Source: Akkermansiaceae bacterium
Lineage (GTDB): Bacteria > Verrucomicrobiota > Verrucomicrobiia > Verrucomicrobiales > Akkermansiaceae
Assembly: GCA_947462535.1 (NCBI GenBank)
Contig: CANHPN010000005.1
Span: 1 to 64,000 of the forward strand
Direction of reading: 5' to 3'
Length of the DNA stretch: 64,000 bases
Of this stretch, positions 10,515-19,503 are shown piece after piece (positions within the stretch are counted from its first letter, which is position 1; each line of letters starts with the position of its first letter). The notes beneath the pieces were generated by a model. It made no database searches. It saw nothing but the letters and a program-made list of their open reading frames with translations, and had not been told where the DNA came from. A program made the translations under genes and the position numbers.

Positions 10515-11405
10515 TTAGTGGGAATGCTCGCTCTCTTCGTCGTGATCGCCATGGTCACAGATCAACTTCAGGAAGACCGCGGTGAGCAGCATGAAGACAA
10601 GGGCTTGGATCAAGCCGACCAGCAGCTCCAGAAAATAGAATGGCAGCGGAGGCAGCCAAGCCAAGTATTTGCCGCCCATCAGCATCATGTTTTCCAGGAT
10701 GTTTTCACCGGCGAAGATGTTTCCATAAAGACGGAAGGACAGCGCCACCGGGCGGAAGAGGATGGAAATTACTTCGAGGACGCCAACGAACCCGAATACG
10801 ACGAGCATCATCAGGCTCATGATTCCGGAGAACTTGCCCTTGGGCGCGAAGATGTGGGCGAAGAAACCCTTCAAGCCGTTTTCGGTGACCGCCCAGTAAA
10901 ACCAAAGCAGTGCGAAGGTAAAGGCCATCGCGGCGGTCATGTTCAAATCCGCGTTGCCGCCGCGAAGGAAGGGGCGGAACGTGTCATGCGGATCCACGCC
11001 TGGCCCGCTCAACTGCCAGCCGAATGTGCCCACACCAGGAATCAAACCGAACCAGTTGGTGAAAAGAATCAGAATGAAAATCGTCCCGAAGAACCAGAAC
11101 GTCCGCTTCACTAGCTGCTTGCCGAGGATGCCTTCGAGGAAATTATACAAGCTCTCGACCATCCACTCGACGAAGTTCTGCAAGCCGCTCGGCACGGTGG
11201 TCATCTTACGCGTCGCCAGCTGCGCCACGATGATGATGAAGGCGGCGACGATCCAGACCATCAGCATCGAGTTGGTCACCACGAAAGAACCGAGGCGAAG
11301 GATCTCCTCCGCATTCGCCGGAAGATGGTCGTGCGTTTCTGACCCCGCGAAAGCAGAAATCAATCCGAAGAGCCAAACGATCGAGGTGGAGAGGAAAAAA
11401 CGCAT
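10515..11405 (-). CDS. atpB: F1F0 ATP synthase subunit a
   Basis: Membrane stator subunit a, 296 residues, first gene of the operon. The conserved half-channel sequence FRPVALSFRLYGNIFAGE contains the essential Arg; the FTNWFGLIPGVGTFGW motif is also diagnostic. A probable signal-like first hydrophobic segment (MRFFLSTSIVWLFGLISAFAG) precedes the mature region, and the C-terminus is rich in His, Asp and Glu (CDHGDHDEESEHSH). No atpI or other atp gene is found upstream. A Rex-type palindrome lies 68 bases upstream of the start. Confidence 0.96.
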   Translation of the reverse strand: MRFFLSTSIVWLFGLISAFAGSETHDHLPANAEEILRLGSFVVTNSMLMVWIVAAFIIIVAQLATRKMTTVPSGLQNFVEWMVESLYNFLEGILGKQLVKRTFWFFGTIFILILFTNWFGLIPGVGTFGWQLSGPGVDPHDTFRPFLRGGNADLNMTAAMAFTFALLWFYWAVTENGLKGFFAHIFAPKGKFSGIMSLMMLVVFGFVGVLEVISILFRPVALSFRLYGNIFAGENILENMMLMGGKYLAWLPPLPFYFLELLVGLIQALVFMLLTAVFLKLICDHGDHDEESEHSH

Positions 11406-11799
11406 GCAAGGAGCCTGCTGACGGCGGGCGCGGGGTCTTTAATGAATCGCCGCCAACCTCCGCAAGTTCTATTTGTGAAAAATTTCACAAGCTCGGAAGA
11501 ATCCGCTGTTTGAAAAGGGATGGAATCTCAAAAGCGTGAAGTCACAAGCGGGCGAACGATTCCTGCCGCCAGCCTGTGACGCCGCCGGCTTCCGAAGCGG
11601 AAACGCCACGGGCACGGACGCGCCAACCTGACTTAACACAAAAGCCGGTATGCCCGCCGCGGTCCGCCGATCGCCGGATCCCGCGCGGCGCAGGCTAGAA
11701 ACGCCCTGCAAGTCAAGCCACCACTGCGGAAAACTCCCTTTATTTTCAATAGATTTTCTCTTGCCAAGCCCCGGTGCCATTCTCAGAAACGTCGCTGCC
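11406..11799. other. Divergent intergenic region between the atp operon and the HU-like gene
   Basis: No convincing gene is seen in these 394 bases; open frames here lack family similarity and mostly mirror the HU gene. The region must carry the atp promoter (minus strand) and the hup promoter (plus strand). It contains the Rex-type palindrome listed separately and an AT-rich stretch (CCTTTATTTTCAATAGATTT, about 11739-11757) in front of the HU gene. Confidence 0.6.
11473..11490. promoter_or_regulatory. Rex-type operator upstream of the ATP synthase operon
   Basis: Perfect dyad TTGTGAAAAATTTCACAA: two eight-base arms with a two-base centre. It matches the known Rex consensus TTGTGAA-N4-TTCACAA exactly and lies 68-85 bases before the atpB start, where a promoter would be. 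It also fits the CRP half-site spacing TGTGA-N6-TCACA. Rex is a NADH/NAD+-sensing repressor that in other bacteria controls respiratory and ATP synthase genes. No rex gene is in this window. Confidence 0.7.
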
Positions 11800-12075
11800 A
11801 TGAACAAATCTGAATTGATCGAAGCCATCCAAGCCGCTCTCGGCAAAGACGCCACCAAGCGTGCCGCCGACGAAGCCCTCGAAGCGGTCCTCTCCTCCAT
11901 CGCCGCTGGCGTGAAGAAGGACCAGAAAGTCCAAATCATCGGATTTGGAACCTTCGAGGTCAAAAAGCGCGCCGCACGCCAAGGTCGCAACCCGAAGACG
12001 GGTGAAGCCATGAAGATCGCCGCTTCCAAGTCGGTCGGCTTCAAGCCTTCGTCCGTCCTCAAGGCCAGCGTGTGA
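11800..12075 (+). CDS. hup: HU-family DNA-binding protein
   Basis: Small nucleoid-associated protein of 91 residues. N-terminus MNKSELIEAIQAALGKDATK and the DNA-binding arm QGRNPKTGEAMKIAASKSVGFKPSS are characteristic of HU. The ATG at 11800 gives the normal length; the frame is open to 11650 but that extension has no similarity to the family. A strong terminator follows at 12122-12149. IHF is less likely because the arm is the HU type. Confidence 0.95.
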   Translation: MNKSELIEAIQAALGKDATKRAADEALEAVLSSIAAGVKKDQKVQIIGFGTFEVKKRAARQGRNPKTGEAMKIAASKSVGFKPSSVLKASV

Positions 12076-12121
12076 TTTGCCGAGAGGTGAAAGCCTCCCT
12101 AACCCACCACTAAAAAACCAA

Positions 12122-12149
12122 AAAACCCCGGCCATCAGGCCGGGGTTTT
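12122..12149 (+). terminator. Intrinsic terminator after hup
   Basis: Twelve-base perfect stem AAAACCCCGGCC / GGCCGGGGTTTT with the loop ATCA, followed by CTTTTT. It starts 47 bases after the HU stop codon. The A/T ends make it potentially active on both strands, but only the plus strand has a gene that needs it. Confidence 0.93.
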
Positions 12150-12278
12150 CTTTTTGAAACGATCAGGCGGTTAAATTCTCAGAACCAACCCTTCCTGTTG
12201 GTGATGTATTGGAAGGTTCTGTGGACATAGTGCTTTTGATCTACTAAGCCCTGCCCGACCAAGCACGCCTCAAGCGCC

Positions 12279-12956
12279 ATGAAACCAAGAATCACTCTCG
12301 CAGAAACCCAGCTCCCTGACGGGAACATCCTCTCGCTCCAGGAGCACGACGGGCGCAAGTCCCTCCTTGTCCACGGCCAGCAAATCTGCGGCCCCGCCAC
12401 CCGCGCGGCCGAGGAGGAACTCGCCCGCCTCGCCTGCGCGCCGTTCCGCCCCGCGCGCCAGCCGCAGATCTGGTTCGCCGGTCTCGGTCTCGGCCACACC
12501 ATCGCCGCCGTCGCCAGGGAACTCCCTCAGAAACGCGCCAGCTTTTTCGTCGCCGAGCCGCTCGCCGCGATCCCCGAGTGGCACCGCGCCCACATCCCGG
12601 ACAGCCCGCTGCTCACTGACAGCCGCATCTCGTTAGAAAACGATTGCGGCCCGCAGGCGCTCATGCGCCACGCCGGACTGCTGCACGCCATCCTCGTCCA
12701 TCTCGACGCCTCCCCCACCGGCCCGCGCAACCGCACCTGGGTGGACGAGCGCCGCTGGGTTTCCGCCGCCTACGAGGCGCTCCAACAGGGCGGCCTGCTC
12801 GCCATCGCCGGCTCGCGCCACGTCGCCAACCTCACCCGCCGCCTCCAGGGCTCGGGCTTCGAAGTCGCGGAATTCACCGTGCCGTCCTCGCCCAACGCCA
12901 AGCGCCCGCGTTTCCTGCCGATCTGGCTGGCCCGCAAAGGCAAAGCTGCGGATTGA
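12279..12956 (+). CDS. Spermidine-synthase-like SAM-fold protein
   Basis: Protein of 225 residues resembling the spermidine synthase/SAM-dependent methyltransferase fold. The nucleotide-binding glycine motif is IWFAGLGLGHT (about residues 66-76), followed by an acidic residue at the end of strand 2 (FFVAEPLAAIP). ILVHLDASPTGP corresponds to the region carrying the catalytic Asp in polyamine synthases. The N-terminal half (LPDGNILSLQEHDGRKSLLVHGQQI) resembles the N-terminal beta domain. It is shorter than true spermidine synthases (about 280), so the substrate is not known. A secreted HlyD-type adaptor follows 36 bases later on the same strand. Confidence 0.65.
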   Translation: MKPRITLAETQLPDGNILSLQEHDGRKSLLVHGQQICGPATRAAEEELARLACAPFRPARQPQIWFAGLGLGHTIAAVARELPQKRASFFVAEPLAAIPEWHRAHIPDSPLLTDSRISLENDCGPQALMRHAGLLHAILVHLDASPTGPRNRTWVDERRWVSAAYEALQQGGLLAIAGSRHVANLTRRLQGSGFEVAEFTVPSSPNAKRPRFLPIWLARKGKAAD

Positions 12957-12992
12957 TCTTTCCCCGGGAGCCTGCTTGATTCCACCCCACCC

Positions 12993-14399
12993 ATGGCCCG
13001 CCTCACTCCTTTCCACATCCTTCCCGCATTGATCGCAGCTGCTTCCCACGCCGGTGAGGTCACCATCGAGCCGAGACCTTTTTCCGTCGAAAAATCATTC
13101 AGCGCGACCGCTCTGCCGGATGGCGATTGCGTGCTGCTCAAGATCGATCCGTTAGTCTGGACGGATTTCAAGATCGTCCAGGTCGCCGGACACGGCGCCA
13201 AGGTGGCCAAAGGCGACGTGCTCGTCCGCTTCGACGCCGGGGAAATCGACAAGAAGCTCGCCGACTCCCGCCGCGCGCTTGAAGCCGGCGCGCTCGGTCT
13301 GGCGCAGGCCGAGCAGGACTCGGAAATCCTCCGGCAAACCGCCACTCACAAACTGGAGACCGTCCGCCGCGCCGCCGGAATCGCCAAGGAGGAGAACGCC
13401 TACTTCACCGAGTTCCGCCGCAAGGCCGCAGAGGAAACTGCCGGCCAGGCGCTCAAGCGCAGCGAGCAGATTCTCTCTAACCAGCGCGAGGAGCTCAAGC
13501 AGCTCTCCAGAATGTACGAGGCGGACGACGTCACGGAAAACACCGAGGAAATCATCCTCGTGCGCCAGCAGGACGCCGTCGCCGCCGCCGAGTTCGCCCT
13601 GCGCATGGAAACCCTCGACCACAAGCGCACCCTCGAAGTCAGCCTCCCCCGCGAGGCGAAAACGCTCGCCGACAACGAGCGCGACACCTCCATCGCCGTC
13701 AAAAAAGCCGAGACCGAGATCCCCCGCTCCATCGCGCTCAACAAGCTCGAACTCGAGTCATTGAAAACCGCCAACCAGCGCGCGAAGCAGGATCTGGCAG
13801 ACCTCGAAACCGACCGCGGCCGCTTCGAATTCAAGGCCCCCGCCGACGGCTGGTTCTATCACGGCCCCATCGAGAACGGCCGCTGGACTCCCGGCAAAAT
13901 CGTCGAAACCCTCGTCCCGCGCGGCCGCCCGCCCGCCCACACCGCCTTCGCCACCTTCGTTCCCGGAGCCGCCAAGCTGGCCCTCGTTTCATTCCTCGAC
14001 GAGGCAACCGCCCACTCGCTCAAGCCCGACCTGAGCGGCACCTCCACCCTACCCGGCCGCGAGGATGTGGAAATCCCGGTCAAGCTCCTCAAGCTGGCCA
14101 CCGTCCCCTGCCCCGACGGCACCTACCGCGCCGATTTCTCGGCCACCTGGCCGAAGGAACCTGCCCCTGCCGCAGGCGCGAGCGTCCAGGTCCGGCTGGT
14201 TTCCTATCAGCAACCCGCGGCCATCGTCATCCCCACCAAGTCCCTCAGTTTCGAGGCCAGCGGCTGGACCGTGGAAGTCAAACTCGCCGACGGCAAGACC
14301 GAGCACCGTCCCGTCAAGCGCGGCCGGGTGTCCAAGGACGACACCGAAATCCTCTCCGGCCTCGAAGCCGGACAAGTCGTCGTCGTCCCGGAGAAGTGA
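12993..14399 (+). CDS. Periplasmic adaptor, HlyD/RND membrane-fusion type, orphan
   Basis: Protein of 468 residues with a short hydrophobic start (FHILPALIAAASHAGE) consistent with a signal peptide. The layout is that of a membrane-fusion protein: a first beta/lipoyl half (about 30-85, VQVAGHGAKVAKGDVLVRFD), a long Gln/Glu/Arg-rich coiled-coil hairpin (about 85-270), the second lipoyl half (FEFKAPADGWFYHG), a beta-barrel and a C-terminal membrane-proximal part (IPTKSLSFEASGW...LEAGQVVVVPEK). No ABC or RND pump gene is adjacent, which is unusual for this family. The following gene is a secreted toroid protein 50 bases away. Confidence 0.8.
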   Translation: MARLTPFHILPALIAAASHAGEVTIEPRPFSVEKSFSATALPDGDCVLLKIDPLVWTDFKIVQVAGHGAKVAKGDVLVRFDAGEIDKKLADSRRALEAGALGLAQAEQDSEILRQTATHKLETVRRAAGIAKEENAYFTEFRRKAAEETAGQALKRSEQILSNQREELKQLSRMYEADDVTENTEEIILVRQQDAVAAAEFALRMETLDHKRTLEVSLPREAKTLADNERDTSIAVKKAETEIPRSIALNKLELESLKTANQRAKQDLADLETDRGRFEFKAPADGWFYHGPIENGRWTPGKIVETLVPRGRPPAHTAFATFVPGAAKLALVSFLDEATAHSLKPDLSGTSTLPGREDVEIPVKLLKLATVPCPDGTYRADFSATWPKEPAPAAGASVQVRLVSYQQPAAIVIPTKSLSFEASGWTVEVKLADGKTEHRPVKRGRVSKDDTEILSGLEAGQVVVVPEK

Positions 14400-14400
14400 G

Positions 14401-14430
14401 ACTCAAGATTCAAGACTCAAGACTTGAAGC
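14401..14430. repeat. Short tandem CAAGA(C/T)T repeat in a gene junction
   Basis: Between the stop of the adaptor gene and the next start the sequence consists of imperfect copies of ACTCAAGATT / ACTCAAGACTT. Related CAAGAATC-type units sit in other gene junctions (7550-7575, 61605-61625, 62012-62040). Confidence 0.6.
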
Positions 14431-14449
14431 CATAAGAAAAGAGACCGTG

Positions 14450-15601
14450 ATGTTGCCATCTTCCACTCTCCGTCTTGCGTCTTGTGTCTTGCTGTCTTGC
14501 CTCTTGATTTCTCCGCTCGCCAGAGCCGGAGAAATCAACGCCTCCATCCGCCGCGGTGTCGATTTCCTCATCGCCCGTCAGAACAAAAACGGCTCCTGGG
14601 GCGACTCCACCCGCACCAAGAACCTGAACATCTACGCGCCCCTCCCCGGCGCCCACCACGCCTACCGCGCCGGTGCGTCCGGTCTCGCGCTCTCCGGCCT
14701 GATCGATGCCGCGGACCCCCGGCCCGAGGTGGAATCCGCCATCGCCCGGGCCGCCGCATGGACCGCCGCCGAGCTGCCGAAACTCCGCCGCGCGGACCCC
14801 ACGACCACCTACAACATCTGGGGCCACGCCTACGGACTCCGCGCCATTTCCCGCCTCCATGCCCGCGAGAAAGACCCCGCGAAAAAATCCGAATGGGCCG
14901 CCCTCGCCCAGGGCCAGGTCGATCTCGCCAACCGCTACGCCGACATCAATGGCGGTTGGGGCTACCTCGATGTCTTCGACAACCTAACCACCCAGAAACC
15001 CTCCGGCATCCCCACCTCCTTCACCACCGCCACCTTGCTCCTCGCGATGGACCAGGCCCGCGACGAGACGGGGGTGAAACTCGATGATGCCCTCGTCCGC
15101 AAAGCCATCGCCGGCATCAACTATCAGCGCACGCCGGACTTCTCCTACACCTACTCGTTCACCCACCGGATGCACCCGCGGACCGACATCAACCGCCCCG
15201 CCGGCTCGCTCGCCCGCTCACAGGCCTGCAACGCCGCGCTCCGCGTCTTCGGGGAAAAAGCCGTCACCGACCAGGTCCTCACCGAGTGGGCCGACCGCTT
15301 CCTCGCCCGCGAAGGCTTCCTCAGCAACGTCCGCAAGCGCCCGGTGCCGCACGAGGGTGCATTCCGCATCGCCGGTTATTTCTATTACTACGGCATCTAT
15401 TATTTCACCGAATCCGTGAACCTCCTGCCCGAGGAAAAACACGCCGCCTACGCGAAACGCCTCGCCGCGATTCTGTTGGAGCGGCAGGAAAAGGACGGCT
15501 CGTGGTGGGACTATCCACTCTACGACTACCACCAGGCCTACGGCACCGGCTACTCACTCATGGCACTCGCCTGGTGCCGCAAAGCCCTTGCAACGCCGTA
15601 A
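14450..15601 (+). CDS. Secreted prenyltransferase/squalene-cyclase-like alpha-toroid protein
   Basis: 383 residues with a clear signal peptide (SSTLRLASCVLLSCLLISPLARAG). The body has repeated helical units of the squalene-cyclase type: RRGVDFLIARQNKNGSWGD near the mature N-terminus and ILLERQEKDGSWWDYPLY near the C-terminus are QW-like repeats. The acidic DxDD catalytic motif of cyclases is not obvious, so it is probably a non-cyclising toroid protein, as is common in secreted Verrucomicrobia/Planctomycetes proteins. The ATG at 14450 is chosen because the upstream frame to 14396 is made of a low-complexity repeat and overlaps the adaptor gene. Confidence 0.75.
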   Translation: MLPSSTLRLASCVLLSCLLISPLARAGEINASIRRGVDFLIARQNKNGSWGDSTRTKNLNIYAPLPGAHHAYRAGASGLALSGLIDAADPRPEVESAIARAAAWTAAELPKLRRADPTTTYNIWGHAYGLRAISRLHAREKDPAKKSEWAALAQGQVDLANRYADINGGWGYLDVFDNLTTQKPSGIPTSFTTATLLLAMDQARDETGVKLDDALVRKAIAGINYQRTPDFSYTYSFTHRMHPRTDINRPAGSLARSQACNAALRVFGEKAVTDQVLTEWADRFLAREGFLSNVRKRPVPHEGAFRIAGYFYYYGIYYFTESVNLLPEEKHAAYAKRLAAILLERQEKDGSWWDYPLYDYHQAYGTGYSLMALAWCRKALATP

Positions 15602-15667
15602 ACCCCACGTCGACGGAGATCTGATACCAAATCCCGGAAACGAGGTGACTCTTCAATTGGAGCGCGT

Positions 15668-18600
15668 TCATTCCGGACGCCGGACACCCCGGCCTAACGA
15701 AACAACCAGCAGATCGCCGCTGCCTGTCAGGCCGCAGCTCAACGCCCCCATCGAAACCCGGACGGCCCCGGCCCGGTAGGGATTGGCCTCGCCGGTGAAA
15801 TCGAGATCCACGCCGTTGAGGGCGACTGAAACCGGTCCGCAACCGGAGCCTTCGATTTGATAGACGACCTCCACCGGATGCCCGGCGAGGCGCAGCGCCA
15901 CCTTCAGCCCGCTCAGCGACGACGGGATGACCGGATCGATGATGAGCGAGGATTTCTCCAGCCGCAGGCCGAGGAAACACTGCATGATCAGCCGCGTGCT
16001 GATGCCCGCGCCGCTGGAATAGACCCGCCAACCGCCTTCCAGCGCGATCCCGCCGCTTTTCACCTTGTCGTAATCGTCGAAGGCTTCGTAGCGGTCGGCG
16101 AAGGCGGCGTCGGAGCTCGAATAATAACAGTTCGACTGGCGCGGGGCGGCGGAGGGAACGAGCTCGCGGATGGCGATCGGGTTGAGCTGGCAGAGCGCCC
16201 GGAAGAAGCCCTCCGCGTCGCCGAAGCGGGCGAGCGCCTCGCAGTAGCGGAGGTGGGCGTGCATGTACATGATGCCGATTTCCCGCCCGAAGTAGCTCGC
16301 ACTCTCGGCCCGCTGGAAATAGGTCTGCAACCCGCCGTGATAGGCCAGCGGGCGGTCGAACAGCCGCGCGCCGTCGGGGCCTAGCAGATGATCCCGGATG
16401 ATGCCGAGATGGGCCGCCGCCTGCTCCGGGGTGAACATGTCGTTGATGATGGCGTGGATCATCGGCAGCAGGCTATAGGACAAACCGGTAGTGGCGTCGC
16501 GGGGATGAAGCAGGTGTTCGGTTTCCCCGCCCTCATGGAAATAGGCGAGGCCGGCGAGGACGCCGTCCACGACGAGCAAGCGCTGGAACTCCCCGAGGAT
16601 TTCGGCGGCCATGGCCTCGAACCCGCTCGCGAGGTCCGCGTTTCCGAGACGCCGGAAGGCGGCGGCCAGCGCGATGTAAGTCTGATAGTTGAGCGCCACC
16701 GTCCAGGAACTGCAAAGCCGCTCGCGCATGTCCGGCTTGGCGGGCTGGAGCGAGTCGTTCCAATCGCCGTGGCCGTAGGCGGCGAGGCTGGTGCCCTCGA
16801 TCACGCGCCGCCGGATCAGTTCCAGCGCGCGCTCGACATGCTGCCAAACGGTGACTTTTTCCGCCGCGGCGTCCCCGTCCGGATGGAAATACGGCAGGAT
16901 CTCGTCCAACAGGCCGGCGTCGCCGGTGGCGGATAGATACTGGGCGAGGGCGAGCAGCGGCCAATAGACGATGTCGCCGTGCGAATCCCCGGGCCGGATG
17001 TTGCGCTCGCGCTCGAAGAACATGAACCATTGCGGCCAGTCGCCATCGGCGTTCTGCTGGCGGAACACCCGGCACAACAGATCCCGTATCGGCTCGAAGC
17101 GGCCGAGTGCGAGCAGTAGCTCGACAGGTCCCTGGCAGACATCGCGAGTGCCCCAGCCGCCGCCGGAGTATTGTTCGAGGCCGCGTGGGGAGAGATAGTG
17201 GACGAGCGCGTTGTGGATGAACCACGGGAAGATCTCGCCCGCGCGCCCGGCGGCCGGAGCCAACGCGCTGGCCGCTGGCGCGGTGATTTTCAAACCGGAA
17301 GTGATCGATTCCCAGAAATCTCCGCTTTGTCCGGCGGGCTCATCGATGAGCCGGCCGCGGATGAGCAGTCCAGTGCTCGCGGCTGGCGCGGTGATGAAGC
17401 ACAGGAACGGCTGCTTGCGGGAAACGCCGTCCGCGAAGAGCAATTCGTCGCCGCCGACGCTCTCGACAAGTGTGCCCGCGCCCCCTTCAACCACGAATCC
17501 GCCATCCGGGAAACGCCGACCCACGTCGCTATCAGGGACGGCGCGGACGAAAGCGGCGGCACCATCAAGATGATAGACGGCAGGCACCGAGGCGCTTCCA
17601 TCATCGCCGTTAAGCGCGACGTGGTGGGAGATCAGGAATCTGGCAGGAGCGCCTTTCAGGACCGTCAGTGACAGGCGGAGTTCGTGTCCGTCGTCCGGAG
17701 CGGAGGAAACCGCCTCGATCACGCCGCCCGAGTGCTTGTAGATCCAGCGGCATGACTCCGGGGTCATTTCAAACGCCGACGGCAAACCCAACAAAAACCA
17801 CGCTCCATCGACCTCCACGAAGACCCGCTGGCCGTGGCTGCGGAACAGCCCGAGGTAGCTGTGACAGGTGGAAAGGAAGCGGTTGATGCTCACGTGACCC
17901 TGGGTGACCATCGAGTGGAAGACGCCGTTCATCCAGGCGGTGGAGGTCAGGGCGGACTCATCGGGTGTTAGCATTCCGCCGGAGCGCAGGATGTGGCCGT
18001 GAGGCCGCAGCACCTCACACTCCTTCGCCTTGAGCACGACGTGACGGTTCTCGCCCGTGAAAAATGATCGCAGCCGCCCGCTCTCGCGCTCTTCATGGCG
18101 CCGGAACGGGCTAAAAAGCGCGCTCGTTTCCGCCTCATTGAGCTCCTCCGCGTCCAGGAGCGGGGCGGACGCAAACAGGCTTTGTGCCGGGCATGATCCG
18201 GAGCATTCCTCCGGCCATGGCGGACAGGCCGCCTCCGGCAGGGCCAGCGCGGCGTCGATCCAACAGACATCCTCCGCGGAGGTGGCCGCCGGCTTGTCCG
18301 CTTCAAACCAACCGAAAAACCCGCGTTGCGATTTCGCCCCCGGTTCCAGCACGACGGGCCCGTCCTGGATGGCGACCAGCGAGTGCTCGTGCTGCAGCCG
18401 CTTGCCGGGAAGTCCGGATGTGAGTGCGACGGGACCGTCTCCCGCGCGGGTGGCAAGACCATGGAACTGAAGCGCGTCGGTGGACCAGGCGGCGGCCTTT
18501 CCGAGCGATCCGATGACGGTCCACGGGCAGCGTCCGCCCATCGACTGGTTCTGCCGCGAAGCGACGGCCACGCCCGTGTCCGCGTGATCGAGCGGCGCGT

Positions 18601-19063
18601 GGTCCACGTACTGACTCACGTAAAATTCATTGAGCCGCGCCGCGCCGTAATGGGCGATGCCGATGTCCTGGGTGTGAATGAGCTCACAGGTGACCGCCTC
18701 AGCGCCGGTGTTTTCGAGCTCCACATGCCAGAACCAGGCCTTGGCGGACTCCGCCAGCACCAGCTGCACTCGGAAGGCAATGTCGCCCCAGGTGCTGCAG
18801 GCGACCATGCCGCATTCGGAAGTTTGATAGACGGCCGGGCTGCCGGGCCCTATCAGAGGCATGGATTCGACGGTTTTCCCAAGGCGTCGCAGATAGAGGT
18901 TCGCGGGGCCTCCCTCGGCTTCGTTTCCGAGAAACAAGTTCAACATGATGTCCCCGCAGTCCATCCGCCGGACAGAGCCGTTGGAATTGAGTTCGACGCT
19001 GATGCCGGAGGGGCTTGCTGCGCGGAAAGGGAAAACGACAGGCTGCGGGTTAGGTGGCTTCAT
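15668..19063 (-). CDS. GH94-family glycoside phosphorylase, 1,2-beta-oligoglucan-phosphorylase-like
   Basis: Large enzyme of 1131 residues. The catalytic domain carries the GH94 hallmark [11 protein letters not shown], with the general-acid Asp at about residue 770, and the substrate-loop sequence [21 protein letters not shown]. The N-terminal beta-sandwich region contains [17 protein letters not shown] and VASRQNQS. The length (over 1100) and these N-terminal motifs fit the 1,2-beta-oligoglucan phosphorylase branch better than cellobiose phosphorylase (about 800). It would cleave a beta-glucoside with phosphate to give glucose-1-phosphate, in the cytoplasm (no signal peptide). The ATG at 19063 is chosen; the frame is open upstream only because an IS66 tnpB remnant reads into it. 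No other carbohydrate gene is adjacent. Confidence 0.82.
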   Translation of the reverse strand: MKPPNPQPVVFPFRAASPSGISVELNSNGSVRRMDCGDIMLNLFLGNEAEGGPANLYLRRLGKTVESMPLIGPGSPAVYQTSECGMVACSTWGDIAFRVQLVLAESAKAWFWHVELENTGAEAVTCELIHTQDIGIAHYGAARLNEFYVSQYVDHAPLDHADTGVAVASRQNQSMGGRCPWTVIGSLGKAAAWSTDALQFHGLATRAGDGPVALTSGLPGKRLQHEHSLVAIQDGPVVLEPGAKSQRGFFGWFEADKPAATSAEDVCWIDAALALPEAACPPWPEECSGSCPAQSLFASAPLLDAEELNEAETSALFSPFRRHEERESGRLRSFFTGENRHVVLKAKECEVLRPHGHILRSGGMLTPDESALTSTAWMNGVFHSMVTQGHVSINRFLSTCHSYLGLFRSHGQRVFVEVDGAWFLLGLPSAFEMTPESCRWIYKHSGGVIEAVSSAPDDGHELRLSLTVLKGAPARFLISHHVALNGDDGSASVPAVYHLDGAAAFVRAVPDSDVGRRFPDGGFVVEGGAGTLVESVGGDELLFADGVSRKQPFLCFITAPAASTGLLIRGRLIDEPAGQSGDFWESITSGLKITAPAASALAPAAGRAGEIFPWFIHNALVHYLSPRGLEQYSGGGWGTRDVCQGPVELLLALGRFEPIRDLLCRVFRQQNADGDWPQWFMFFERERNIRPGDSHGDIVYWPLLALAQYLSATGDAGLLDEILPYFHPDGDAAAEKVTVWQHVERALELIRRRVIEGTSLAAYGHGDWNDSLQPAKPDMRERLCSSWTVALNYQTYIALAAAFRRLGNADLASGFEAMAAEILGEFQRLLVVDGVLAGLAYFHEGGETEHLLHPRDATTGLSYSLLPMIHAIINDMFTPEQAAAHLGIIRDHLLGPDGARLFDRPLAYHGGLQTYFQRAESASYFGREIGIMYMHAHLRYCEALARFGDAEGFFRALCQLNPIAIRELVPSAAPRQSNCYYSSSDAAFADRYEAFDDYDKVKSGGIALEGGWRVYSSGAGISTRLIMQCFLGLRLEKSSLIIDPVIPSSLSGLKVALRLAGHPVEVVYQIEGSGCGPVSVALNGVDLDFTGEANPYRAGAVRVSMGALSCGLTGSGDLLVVSLGRGVRRPE

Positions 19064-19144
19064 GAGCAAACGACGGGACGTCCCGGAAGAGCTTTTATAA
19101 TCGAAGCCGACGACATTGGAAGCCGGACATCGGAGCTTTTCCAT

Positions 19145-19414
19145 CAGACACCTGAGCGGCCTGGGAGCGGGCCAGCTGAAGCGGCCGGTTTCCAGACGTT
19201 TTGCCGCGACCCACGCGCCGGTTCCGTCAAAGTAGAGGAGCTTGATGCGGTTGCGCCGCTTGTTGGTGAAGACGAAGAGGGCGTCGCGGGCGGGAGCTGA
19301 TTAAAGTTGATCGGCGGCGAGGGTGTGGAGACCGTTGAAGGACTTGCGCATGTCGCAGGGATCGAGCGCGAGGAAGATCTTGAGGGCTGCGCTGGTAAGG
19401 TTCAGGATTTCCAG
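19145..19414 (-). pseudogene. Remnant of IS66-type tnpB (orf2)
   Basis: Minus-strand translation gives ILNLTSAALKIFLALDPCDMRKSFNGL, the N-terminus of the IS66 TnpB accessory protein, then a TAA stop (19301-19303), and in the same frame [20 protein letters not shown] and [19 protein letters not shown], the remainder of TnpB. The element is thus inactivated by one in-frame stop and has lost its tnpA and tnpC partners and recognisable ends. The same frame continues without a further stop into the 5' side of the GH94 gene. Confidence 0.85.
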
Positions 19415-19503
19415 CACAGTGGGCAGTGGGGGTTGGATTGCGAACGTTGGCTGGACCCGCATATTGCTCAACCCTCCAGCCGGTGGCCCCGGAGAAAACC
19501 CAG

